From positions 2,976,001-3,040,000 of the forward strand of contig NW_027478168.1 of assembly GCF_051020975.1 (NCBI RefSeq): a stretch of 64,000 nucleotides of DNA, in the 5' to 3' direction. Positions 37,201 to 49,112 of this stretch are shown here, piece by piece (position 1 is the first letter of the stretch; each line of letters begins with the position of its first letter). Source of the DNA: Osmia lignaria lignaria (Eukaryota > Arthropoda > Insecta > Hymenoptera > Megachilidae). The notes under the pieces were generated by a model. It worked only from the letters and a program-made list of their open reading frames with translations, was not told the DNA's origin and made no database searches. The position numbers and the translations under genes were made by a program.

Positions 37201-37844
37201 TTGCGGATTTATCTCAAGGGAAGGGGCCTGACGGACATATTTCGAGATATTTCTTCTTCTTGTTGTTCTTCTTCTGCACAGCTAAGCTGGAAGTGGCATT
37301 TGCGGCTCGCACTAGTGCAGAGTTATCTCAAAGAAAGGGGCCACGGTGTTTCTGTATCTCTATTATGTTGGTGCGGCTTCGGAACTTTTAAATATCTCGA
37401 TGTATCTCGAAAACTACGCTTCTGATCAAAAAATATCATAGAACATAAATTGTAGGAAACATAATTCTCTACAAAAAAGGTCTCTTAACATTTTGCCATA
37501 GCTCGCTTCGTTTCCGAGATATTTGCAGATTCAGCTCAAAGGAACTGGCCTGACGGACATATTTCGAGATATTTCTTCTTCTTGTTGTTCTTCCTCTGCA
37601 CAGCTAAGCTGGAAGTGGCATTTGCAGCTCGCAATAGTGCAGAGTTATCTCAAAGAAAGGGGCCACGGTGTTTCTGTATCTCTATTATGTTGGTGCGGCT
37701 TCGGAACTTTTAAATATCTTGATATATCTCGAGAACTACGCATCTGATCAAAAAATATCATAGAACATAAAAAGTAGGAAACTTAATTCTCTACAAAAAA
37801 GGTCTCTTAACATTTTGCCATAGCTCGCTTCGTTTCCGAGATAT
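37201..37844 (+). repeat. Two transition monomers
   Basis: Unit 37201 (TTGCGGATTT, R, CTCGATGTATC) is the last with the CTCGATGTATC mark. Unit 37523 is Q/A/E. From 37845 on, TTGCATATTT monomers appear and the CTCGATGTATC type disappears. Confidence 0.7.
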
Positions 37845-40742
37845 TTGCATATTTATCTCAAGGGAAGGGGCCTGACGGACATATTTCGAGATATTTCTTC
37901 TTCTTGTTGTTCTTCTTCTGCACAGCTAAGCTGGAAGTGGCATTTGCGGCTCGCACTAGTGCAGAGTTATCTCAAAGAAAGGGGCCACGGTGTTTCTGTA
38001 TCTCTATTATGTTGGTGCGGCTTCGGAACTTTTAAATATCTCGATATATCTCGAAAACTACGCTTCTGATCAAAAAATATCATAGAACATAAATTGTAGG
38101 AAACATAATTCTCGACAAAAAAGGTCTCTTAACATTTTGCCATAGCTCGCTTCGTTTCCGAGATATTTGCAGATATATCTCAAGGGAAGGGGCCTGACGG
38201 ACATATTTCGAGATATTTCTTCTTCTTGTTGTTCTTCTTCTGCACAGCTAAGCTGGAAGTGGCATTTGCGGCTCGCACTAGTGCAGAGTTATCTCAAAGA
38301 AAGGGGCCACGGTGTTTCTGTATCTCTATTATGTTGGTGCAGCTTCGGAACTTTTAAATATCTCGATATATCTCGAAAACTACGCTTCTGATCAAAAAAT
38401 ATCATAGAACGTAAATTGTAGGAAACATAATTCTCGACAAAAAAGGTCTCTTAACATTTTGCCATAGCTCGCTTCGTTTCCGAGATATTTGCAGATATAT
38501 CTCAAGGGAAGGGGCCTGACGGACATATTTCGAGATATTTCTTCTTCTTGTTGTTCTTCTTCTGCACAGCTAAGCTGGAAGTGGCATTTGCGGCTCGCAC
38601 TAGTGCACAGTTATCTCAAAGAAAGGGGCTACGGTGTTCCTGTATCTTTATTATGTTGGTGCGGCTTCGGAACTTTTAAATATCTCGATATATCTCGAAA
38701 ACTACGCTTCTGATCAAAAAATATCATAGAACATAAATTGTAGGAAACATAATTCTCTACAAAAAACGTCTCTTAACATTTTGCCATAGCTCGCTTCGTT
38801 TCCGAGATATTTGCAGATTCAGCTCAAAGGAACTGGCCTGACGGACATATTTCGAGATATTTCTTCTTCTTGTTGTTCTTCCTCTGCACAGCTAAGCTGG
38901 AAGTGGCATTTGCAGCTCGCAATAGTGCAGAGTTATCTCAAAGAAAGGGGCCACGGTGTTTCTGTATCTCTATTATGTTGGTGCGGCTTCGGAACTTTTA
39001 AATATCTTGATATATCTCGAGAACTACGCATCTGATCAAAAAATATCATAGAACATAAAAAGTAGGAAACTTAATTCTCTACAAAAAAGGTCTCTTAACA
39101 TTTTGCCATAGCTCGCTTCGTTTCCGAGATATTTGCATATTTATCTCAAGGGAAGGGGCCTGACGGACATATTTCGAGATATTTCTTCTTCTTGTTGTTC
39201 TTCTTCTGCACAGCTAAGCTGGAAGTGGCATTTGCGGCTCGCACTAGTGCAGAGTTATCTCAAAGAAAGGGGCCACGGTGTTTCTGTATCTCTATTATGT
39301 TGGTGCGGCTTCGGAACTTGTAAATATCTCGATATATCTCGAAAACTACGCTTCTGATCAAAAAATATCATAGAACATAAATTGTAGGAAACATAATTCT
39401 CTACAAAAAAGGTCTCTTAACATTTTGCCATAGCTCGCTTCGTTTCCGAGATATTTGCAGATATATCTCAAGGGAAGGGGCCTGACGGACATATTTCGAG
39501 ATATTTCTTCTTCTTGTTGTTCTTCTTCTGCACAGCTAAGCTGGAAGTGGCATTTGCGGCTCGCACTAGTGCAGAGTTATCTCAAAGAAAGGGGCCACGG
39601 TGTTTCTGTATCTCTATTATGTTGGTGCAGCTTCGGAACTTTTAAATATCTCGATATATCTCGAAAACTACGCTTCTGATCAAAAAATATCATAGAACGT
39701 AAATTGTAGGAAACATAATTCTCGACAAAAAAGGTCTCTTAACATTTTGCCATAGCTCGCTTCGTTTCCGAGATATTTGCAGATATATCTCAAGGGAAGG
39801 GGCCTGACGGACATATTTCGAGATATTTCTTCTTCTTGTTGTTCTTCTTCTGCACAGCTAAGCTGGAAGTGGCATTTACAGCTCGCAATAGTGCAGAGTT
39901 ATCTCAAAGAAAGGGGCCACGGTGTTTCTGTATCTCTATTATGTTGGTGCGGCTTCGGAACTTTTAAATATCTTGATATATCTCGAGAACTACGCATCTG
40001 ATCAAAAAATGTCATAGAACATAAAAAGTAGGAAACTTAATTCTCTACAAAAAAGGTCTCTTAACATTTTGCCATAGCTCTCTTCGTTTCCGAGATATTT
40101 CCAGATTTATCTCAAGGGAAGGGGCCTGACGGACATATTTCGAGATATTTCTTCTTCTTGTTGTTCTTCTTCTGCACAGCTAAGCTGGAAGTGGCATTTG
40201 CGGCTCGCACTAGTGCACAGTTATCTCAAAGAAAGGGGCTACGGTGTTCCTGTATCTTTATTATGTTGGTGCGGCTTCGGAACTTTTAAATATCTCGATA
40301 TATCTCGAAAACTACGCTTCTGATCAAAAAATATCATAGAACATAAATTGTAGGAAACATAATTCTCTACAAAAAACGTCTCTTAACATTTTGCCATAGC
40401 TCGCTTCGTTTCCGAGATATTTGCAGATTCAGCTCAAAGGAACTGGCCTGACGGACATATTTCGAGATATTTCTTCTTCTTGTTGTTCTTCCTCTGCACA
40501 GCTAAGCTGGAAGTGGCATTTGCAGCTCGCAATAGTGCAGAGTTATCTCAAAGAAAGGGGCCACGGTGTTTCTGTATCTCTATTACGTTGGTGCGGCTTC
40601 GGAACTTTTAAATATCTTGATATATCTCGAGAACTACGCATCTGATCAAAAAATATCATAGAACATAAAAAGTAGGAAACTTAATTCTCTACAAAAAAGG
40701 TCTCTTAACATTTTGCCATAGCTCGCTTCGTTTCCGAGATAT
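37845..40742 (+). repeat. 9-monomer HOR B, copy 1 (2898 bp; 4 + 5 substructure)
   Basis: The order is H, S, P, Q then H, S, Y, P', Q. H has TTGCATATTT and an R middle; S has GTGCAGCTTCGG; P has GTGCACAG, GGGGCTACGG and GTTCCTGTATC; Y is A/E with AAAAAATGTC; P' is P with TTTCCAGATT and CTCTCTTCG; Q is Q/A/E. The second H (39133) has GAACTTGTAAATATC, and that mark recurs 2898 bp later. Confidence 0.92.
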
Positions 40743-43316
40743 TTGCATATTTATCTCAAGGGAAGGGGCCTGACGGACATATTTCGAGATATTTCTTCTT
40801 CTTGTTGTTCTTCTTCTGCACAGCTAAGCTGGAAGTGGCATTTGCGGCTCGCACTAGTGCAGAGTTATCTCAAAGAAAGGGGCCACGGTGTTTCTGTATC
40901 TCTATTATGTTGGTGCGGCTTCGGAACTTTTAAATATCTCGATATATCTCGAAAACTACGCTTCTGATCAAAAAATATCATAGAACATAAATTGTAGGAA
41001 ACATAATTCTCTACAAAAAAGGTCTCTTAACATTTTGCCATAGCTCGCTTCGTTTCCGAGATATTTGCAGATATATCTCAAGGGAAGGGGCCTGACGGAC
41101 ATATTTCGAGATATTTCTTCTTCTTGTTGTTCTTCTTCTGCACAGCTAAGCTGGAAGTGGCATTTGCGGCTCGCACTAGTGCAGAGTTATCTCAAAGAAA
41201 GGGGCCACGGTGTTTCTGTATCTCTATTATGTTGGTGCAGCTTCGGAACTTTTAAATATCTCGATATATCTCGAAAACTACGCTTCTGATCAAAAAATAT
41301 CATAGAACGTAAATTGTAGGAAACATAATTCTCGACAAAAAAGGTCTCTTAACATTTTGCCATAGCTCGCTTCGTTTCCGAGATATTTGCAGATATATCT
41401 CAAGGGAAGGGGCCTGACGGACATATTTCGAGATATTTCTTCTTCTTGTTGTTCTTCTTCTGCACAGCTAAGCTGGAAGTGGCATTTGCGGCTCGCACTA
41501 GTGCACAGTTATCTCAAAGAAAGGGGCTACGGTGTTCCTGTATCTTTATTATGTTGGTGCGGCTTCGGAACTTTTAAATATCTCGATATATCTCGAAAAC
41601 TACGCTTCTGATCAAAAAATATCATAGAACATAAATTGTAGGAAACATAATTCTCTACAAAAAACGTCTCTTAACATTTTGCCATAGCTCGCTTCGTTTC
41701 CGAGATATTTGCAGATTCAGCTCAAAGGAACTGGCCTGACGGACATATTTCGAGATATTTCTTCTTCTTGTTGTTCTTCCTCTGCACAGCTAAGCTGGAA
41801 GTGGCATTTGCAGCTCGCAATAGTGCAGAGTTATCTCAAAGAAAGGGGCCACGGTGTTTCTGTATCTCTATTATGTTGGTGCGGCTTCGGAACTTTTAAA
41901 TATCTTGATATATCTCGAGAACTACGCATCTGATCAAAAAATATCATAGAACATAAAAAGTAGGAAACTTAATTCTCTACAAAAAAGGTCTCTTAACATT
42001 TTGCCATAGCTCGCTTCGTTTCCGAGATATTTGCATATTTATCTCAAGGGAAGGGGCCTGACGGACATATTTCGAGATATTTCTTCTTCTTGTTGTTCTT
42101 CTTCTGCACAGCTAAGCTGGAAGTGGCATTTGCGGCTCGCACTAGTGCAGAGTTATCTCAAAGAAAGGGGCCACGGTGGTTCTGTATCTCTATTATGTTG
42201 GTGCGGCTTCGGAACTTGTAAATATCTCGATATATCTCGAAAACTACGCTTCTGATCAAAAAATATCATAGAACATAAATTGTAGGAAACATAATTCTCT
42301 ACAAAAAAGGTCTCTTAACATTTTGCCATAGCTCGCTTCGTTTCCGAGATATTTGCAGATATATCTCAAGGGAAGGGGCCTGACGGACATATTTCGAGAT
42401 ATTTCTTCTTCTTGTTGTTCTTCTTCTGCACAGCTAAGCTGGAAGTGGCATTTACAGCTCGCAATAGTGCAGAGTTATCTCAAAGAAAGGGGCCACGGTG
42501 TTTCTGTATCTATTATGTTGGTGCGGCTTCGGAACTTTTAAATATCTTGATATATCTCGAGAACTACGCATCTGATCAAAAAATGTCATAGAGCATAAAA
42601 AGTAGGAAACTTAATTCTCTACAAAAAAGGTCTCTTAACATTTTGCCATAGCTCTCTTCGTTTCCGAGATATTTCCAGATTTATCTCAAGGGAAGGGGCC
42701 TGACGGACATATTTCGAGATATTTCTTCTTCTTGTTGTTCTTCTTCTGCACAGCTAAGCTGGAAGTGGCATTTGCGGCTCGCACTAGTGCACAGTTATCT
42801 CAAAGAAAGGGGCTACGGTGTTCCTGTATCTTTATTATGTTGGTGCGGCTTCGGAACTTTTAAATATCTCGATATATCTCGAAAACTACGCTTCTGATCA
42901 AAAAATATCATAGAACATAAATTGTAGGAAACATAATTCTCTACAAAAAACGTCTCTTAACATTTTGCCATAGCTCGCTTCGTTTCCGAGATATTTGCAG
43001 ATTCAGCTCAAAGGAACTGGCCTGACGGACATATTTCGAGATATTTCTTCTTCTTGTTGTTCTTCCTCTGCACAGCTAAGCTGGAAGTGGCATTTGCAGC
43101 TCGCAATAGTGCAGAGTTATCTCAAAGAAAGGGGCCACGGTGTTTCTGTATCTCTATTATGTTGGTGCGGCTTCGGAACTTTTAAATATCTTGATATATC
43201 TCGAGAACTACGCATCTGATCAAAAAATATCATAGAACGTAAAAAGTAGGAAACTTAATTCTCTACAAAAAAGGTCTCTTAACATTTTGCCATAGCTCGC
43301 TTCGTTTCCGAGATAT
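40743..43316 (+). repeat. 9-monomer HOR B, copy 2 (one monomer lost)
   Basis: The order is H, S, P, Q, then H, Y, P', Q: eight units, 2574 bp. Unit 42353 starts with the plain CTCTACAAAA linker that precedes S in copy 1, but has the body of Y, so one unit was deleted by exchange inside S/Y. It also lacks two bases (CTGTATCTATTATG), which shortens the frame. Unit 40421 has TTACGTTGG; 42031 has GGTGGTTCTG. Confidence 0.9.
42353..42672 (+). repeat. 320-bp monomer (2-bp deletion)
   Basis: CTGTATCTATTATG stands where the other units have CTGTATCTCTATTATG. One CT dinucleotide was lost, shifting the open frame to stop after 62 codons. Confidence 0.92.
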
Positions 43317-44282
43317 TTGCATATTTATCTCAAGGGAAGGGGCCTGACGGACATATTTCGAGATATTTCTTCTTCTTGTTGTTCTTCTTCTGCACAGCTA
43401 AGCTGGAAGTGGCATTTGCGGCTCGCACTAGTGCAGAGTTATCTCAAAGAAAGGGGCCACGGTGTTTCTGTATCTCTATTATGTTGGTGCGGCTTCGGAA
43501 CTTTTAAATATCTCGATATATCTCGAAAACTACGCTTCTGATCAAAAAATATCATAGAACATAAATTGTAGGAAACATAATTCTCTACAAAAAAGGTCTC
43601 TTAACATTTTGCCATAGCTCGCTTCGTTTCCGAGATATTTGCAGATATATCTCAAGGGAAGGGGCCTGACGGACATATTTCGAGATATTTCTTCTTCTTG
43701 TTGTTCTTCTTCTGCACAGCTAAGCTGGAAGTGGCATTTGCGGCTCGCACTAGTGCAGAGTTATCTCAAAGAAAGGGGCCACGGTGTTTCTGTATCTCTA
43801 TTATGTTGGTGCAGCTTCGGAACTTTTAAATATCTCGATATATCTCGAAAACTACGCTTCTGATCAAAAAATATCATAGAACGTAAATTGTAGGAAACAT
43901 AATTCTCGACAAAAAAGGTCTCTTAACATTTTGCCATAGCTCGCTTCGTTTCCGAGATATTTGCAGATATATCTCAAGGGAAGGGGCCTGACGGACATAT
44001 TTCGAGATATTTCTTCTTCTTGTTGTTCTTCTTCTGCACAGCTAAGCTGGAAGTGGCATTTACAGCTCGCAATAGTGCAGAGTTATCTCAAAGAAAGGGG
44101 CCACGGTGTTTCTGTATCTCTATTATGTTGGTGCGGCTTCGGAACTTTTAAATATCTTGATATATCTCGAGAACTACGCATCTGATCAAAAAATGTCATA
44201 GAACATAAAAAGTAGGAAACTTAATTCTCTACAAAAAAGGTCTCTTAACATTTTGCCATAGCTCTCTTCGTTTCCGAGATAT
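43317..44282 (+). repeat. HOR B, partial third copy (H, S, Y)
   Basis: Units 43317 (H), 43639 (S) and 43961 (Y with AAAAAATGTC) repeat the start of the five-unit half. The following unit has the TTTCCAGATT of P' but an A/E body, so the HOR breaks off inside a recombinant unit. Confidence 0.85.
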
Positions 44283-45570
44283 TTCCAGATTTATCTCAAG
44301 GGAAGGGGCCTGACGGACATATTTCGAGATATTTCTTCTTCTTGTTGTTCTTCTTCTGCACAGCTAAGCTGGAAGTGGCATTTGCAGCTCGCAATAGTGC
44401 AGAGTTATCTCAAAGAAAGGGGCCACGGTGTTTCTGTATCTCTATTATGTTGGTGCGGCTTCGGAACTTTTAAATATCTTGATATATCTCGAGAACTGCG
44501 CATCTGATCAAAAAATATCATAGAACATAAAAAGTAGGAAACTTAATTCTCTACAAAAAAGGTCTCTTAACATTTTGCCATAGCTCGCTTCGTTTCCGAG
44601 ATATTTGCAGATTTATCTCAAGGGAAGGGGCCTAACGGACATATTTGGAGATATTTCTTCTTCTTGTTGTTCTTCTTCTGCACAGCTAAACTGGAAGTGG
44701 CATTTCCAGCTCGCAACAGTGCAGAGTTATCTCAAAGAAAGGGGCCACGGTGTTTCTGTATCTCTATTATGTTGGTGCGGCTTCGGAACTTTTAAATATC
44801 TTGATATATCTCGAGAACTACGCATCTGATCAAAAAATGTCATAGAACATAAAAAGTAGGAAACTTAATTCTCTACAAAAAAGGTCTCTTAACATTTTGC
44901 CATAGCTCTCTTCGTTTCCGAGATATTTCCAGATTTATCTCAAGGGAAGGGGCCTGACGGACATATTTCGAGATATTTCTTCTTCTTGTTGTTCTTCTTC
45001 TGCACAGCTAAGCTGGAAGTGGCATTTGCAGCTCGCAATAGTGCAGAGTTATCTCAAAGAAAGGGGCCACGGTGTTTCTGTATCTCTATTATGTTGGTGC
45101 GGCTTCGGAACTTTTAAATATCTTGATATATCTCGAGAACTGCGCATCTGATCAAAAAATATCATAGAACATAAAAAGTAGGAAACTTAATTCTCTACAA
45201 AAAAGGTCTCTTAACATTTTGCCATAGCTCGCTTCGTTTCCGAGATATTTGCAGATTTATCTCAAGGGAAGGGGCCTAACGGACATATTTCGAGATATTT
45301 CTTCTTCTTGTTGTTCTTCTTCTGCACAGCTAAACTGGAAGTGGCATTTCCAGCTCGCAACAGTGCAGAGTTATCTCAAAGAAAGGGGCCACGGTGTTTC
45401 TGTATCTCTATTATGTTGGTGCGGCTTCGGAACTTTTAAATATCTTGATATATCTCGAGAACTACGCATCTGATCAAAAAATATCATAGAACATAAAAAG
45501 TAGGAAACTTAATTCTCTACAAAAAAGGTCTCTTAACATTTTGCCATAGCTCGCTTCGTTTCCGAGATAT
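44283..45570 (+). repeat. Dimer HOR, two copies of 644 bp
   Basis: Units 44283/44927 share TTTCCAGATT, an A middle and GAGAACTGCGCATC. Units 44605/45249 share an F middle with CGCAACAGTG. The second pair differs at only two places I can see: TATTTGGAG against TATTTCGAG, and AAAATGTC against AAAATATC. This is a recent tandem duplication of a pair. Confidence 0.92.
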
Positions 45571-47180
45571 TTGCAGATTTATCTCAAGGGAAGGGGCCTG
45601 ACGGACATATTTCGAGATATTTCTTCTTCTTGTTGTTCTTCTTCTGCACAGCTAAGCTGGAAGTGGCATTTGCGGCTCGCACTAGTGCAGAGTTATCTCA
45701 AAGAAAGGGGCCACGGTGTTTCTGTATCTCTATTATGTTGGTGCGGCTTCGGAACTTTTAAATATCTTGATATATCTCGAGAACTACGCATCTGCTCAAA
45801 AAATATCATAGAACATAAAAAGTAGGAAACTTAATTCTCTACAAAAAAGGTCTCTTAACATTTTGCCATAGCTCGCTTCGTTTCCGAGATATTTGCAGAT
45901 TTATCTCAAGGGAAGGGGCCTAACGGACATATTTCGAGATATTTCTTCTTCTTGTTGTTCTCCTTCTGCACAGCTAAGCTGGAAGTGGCATTTGCAGCTC
46001 GCGATAGTGCAGAGTTATCTCAAAGAAAGGGGCCACGGTGTTTCTGTATCTCTATTATGTTGGTGCGGCTTCGGAACTTTTAAATATCTTGATATATCTC
46101 GAGAACTACGCGTCTCATCAAAAAATATCATAGAACATAAAAAGTAGGAAACTTAATTCTCTACAAAAACGGTCTCTTAACATTTTGCTATAGCTCGCTT
46201 CGTTTCCGAGATATTTGCAGATTTATCTCAAGGGAAGGGGCCTGACGGACATATTTCGAGATATTTCTTCTTCTTGTTGTTCTTCTTCTGCACAGCTAAG
46301 CTGGAAGTGGCATTTGCGGCTCGCACTAGTGCACAGTTATCTCAAAGAAAGGGGCTACGGTGTTTCTGTATCTTTATTATGTTGGTGCGGCTTCGGAACT
46401 TTTAAATATCTCGATATATCTCGAAAACTACGCTTCTGATCAAAAAATATCATAGAACATAAATTGTAGGAAACATAATGCTCTACAAAAAACGTCTCTT
46501 AACATTTTGCCATAGCTCGCTTCGTTTCCGAGATATTTGCAGATTCAGCTCAAAGGAACTGGCCTGACGGACATATTTCGAGATATGTCTTCTTCTTGTT
46601 GTTCTTCCTCTGCACGGCTAAGCTGGAAGTGGCATTTGCAGCTCGCAATAGTGCAGAGTTATCTCAAAGAAAGGGGCCACGGTGTTTCTGTATCTCTATT
46701 ATGTTGGTGCGGCTTCGGAACTTTTAAATATCTTGATATATCTCGAGAACTACGCATCTGATCAAAAAATATCAGAGAACATAAAAAGTAGGAAACTTAA
46801 TTCTCTACAAAAAAGGTCTCTTAACATTTTGCCATAGCTCGCTTCGTTTCCGAGATATTTGCATATTTATCTCAAGGGAAGGGGCCTGACGGACATATTT
46901 CGTGATATTTCTTCTTCTTGTTGTTCTTCTTCTGCACAGCTAAGCTGGAAGTGGCATTTGCGGCTCGCACTAGTGCAGAGTTATCTCAAAGAAAGGGGCC
47001 ACGGTGTTTCTGTATCTCTATTATGTTGGTGCGGCTTCGGAACTTTTAAATATCTCGATATATCTCGAAAACTACGCTTCTGATCAAAAAATATCATAGA
47101 ACATAAATTGTAGGAAACATAATGCTCTACAAAAAACGTCTCTTAACATTTTGCCATAGCTCGCTTCGTTTCCGAGATAT
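45571..47180 (+). repeat. Five mixed monomers opening the GATATGTCTTC region
   Basis: Units 45571 (R/E with ATCTGCTC), 45893 (TTCTCCTTCTGC, CGCGATAG and CGTCTCATC), 46215 (GTGCACAG, GGGGCTACGG), 46537 (Q with GATATGTCTTC, GCACGGCTAAG) and 46859 (H with TTTCGTGATATTTC). GATATGTCTTC occurs only from about 46.5 to 55.8 kb, always in Q-class units. Confidence 0.78.
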
Positions 47181-49112
47181 TTGCAGATTCAGCTCAAAGG
47201 AACTGGCCTGACGGACATATTTCGAGATATGTCTTCTTCTTGTTGTTCTTCCTCTGCACAGCTAAGCTGGAAGTGGCATTTGCAGCTCGCAATAGTGCAG
47301 AGTTATCTCAAAGAAAGGGGCCACGGTGTTTCTGTATCTCTATTATGTTGGTGCGGCTTCGGAACTTTTAAATATCTTGATATATCTCGAGAACTACGCA
47401 TCTGATCAAAAAATATCAGAGAACATAAAAAGTAGGAAACTTAATTCTCTACAAAAAAGGTCTCTTAACATTTTGCCATAGCTCGCTTCGTTTCCGAGAT
47501 ATTTGCATATTTATCTCAAGGGAAGGGGCCTGACGGACATATTTCGAGATATTTCTTCTTCTTGTTGTTCTTCTTCTGCACAGCTAAGCTGGAAGTGGCA
47601 TTTGCGGCTCGCACTAGTGCAGAGTTATCTCAAAGAAAGGGGCCACGGTGTTTCTGTATCTCTATTATGTTGGTGCGGCTTCGGAACTTTTAAATATCTC
47701 GATATATCTCGAAAACTACGCTTCTGATCAAAAAATATCATAGAACATAAATTGTAGGAAACATAATTCTCTACAAAAAAGGTCTCTTAACATTTTGCCA
47801 TAGCTCGCTTCGTTTCCGAGATATTTGCAGATATATCTCAAGGGAAGGGGCCTGACGGACATATTTCGAGATATTTCTTCTTCTTGTTGTTCTTCTTCTG
47901 CACAGCTAAGCTGGAAGCGGCATTTGCGGCTCGCACTAGTGCAGAGTTATCTCAAAGAAAGGGGCCACGGTGTTTCTGTATCTCTATTATGTTGGTGCGG
48001 CTTCGGAACTTTTAAATATCTCGATATATCTCGAAAACTACGCTTCTGATCAAAAAATATCATAGAACATAAATTGTAGGAAACATAATGCTCTACAAAA
48101 AACGTCTCTTAACATTTTGCCATAGCTCGCTTCGTTTCCGAGATATTTGCAGATTCAGCTCAAAGGAACTGGCCTGACGGACATATTTCGAGATATGTCT
48201 TCTTCTTGTTGTTCTTCCTCTGCACAGCTAAGCTGGAAGTGGCATTTGCAGCTCGCAATAGTGCAGAGTTATCTCAAAGAAAGGGGCCACGGTGTTTCTG
48301 TATCTCTATTATGTTGGTGCGGCTTCGGAACTTTTAAATATCTTGATATATCTCGAGAACTACGCATCTGATCAAAAAATATCAGAGAACATAAAAAGTA
48401 GGAAACTTAATTCTCTACAAAAAAGGTCTCTTAACATTTTGCCATAGCTCGCTTCGTTTCCGAGATATTTGCATATTTATCTCAAGGGAAGGGGCCTGAC
48501 GGACATATTTCGAGATATTTCTTCTTCTTGTTGTTCTTCTTCTGCACAGCTAAGCTGGAAGTGGCATTTGCGGCTCGCACTAGTGCAGAGTTATCTCAAA
48601 GAAAGGGGCCACGGTGTTTCTGTATCTCTATTATGTTGGTGCGGCTTCGGAACTTTTAAATATCTCGATATATCTCGAAAACTACGCTTCTGATCCAAAA
48701 ATATCATAGAACATAAATTGTAGGAAACATAATTCTCTACAAAAAAGGTCTCTTAACATTTTGCCATAGCTCGCTTCGTTTCCGAGATATTTGCAGATAT
48801 ATCTCAAGGGAAGGGGCCTGACGGACATATTTCGAGATATTTCTTCTTCTTGTTGTTCTTCTTCTGCACAGCTAAGCTGGAAGCGGCATTTGCGGCTCGC
48901 ACTAGTGCAGAGTTATCTCAAAGAAAGGGGCCACGGTGTTTCTGTATCTCTATTATGTTGGTGCAGCTTCGGAACTTTTAAATATCTCGATATATCTCGA
49001 AAACTACGCTTCTGATCAAAAAATATCATAGAACATAAAAAGTAGGAAACTTAATTCTCTACAAAAAAGGTCTCTTAACATTTTGCCATAGCTCTCTTCG
49101 TTTCCGAGATAT
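47181..49112 (+). repeat. Trimer HOR, two copies of 966 bp
   Basis: Units 47181, 47503, 47825 recur as 48147, 48469, 48791: Q with GATATGTCTTC and ATCAGAGAAC, H, then R with GGAAGCGGC. The second copy has GATCCAAAAA in 48469 and GTGCAGCTTCGG in 48791. Confidence 0.88.
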
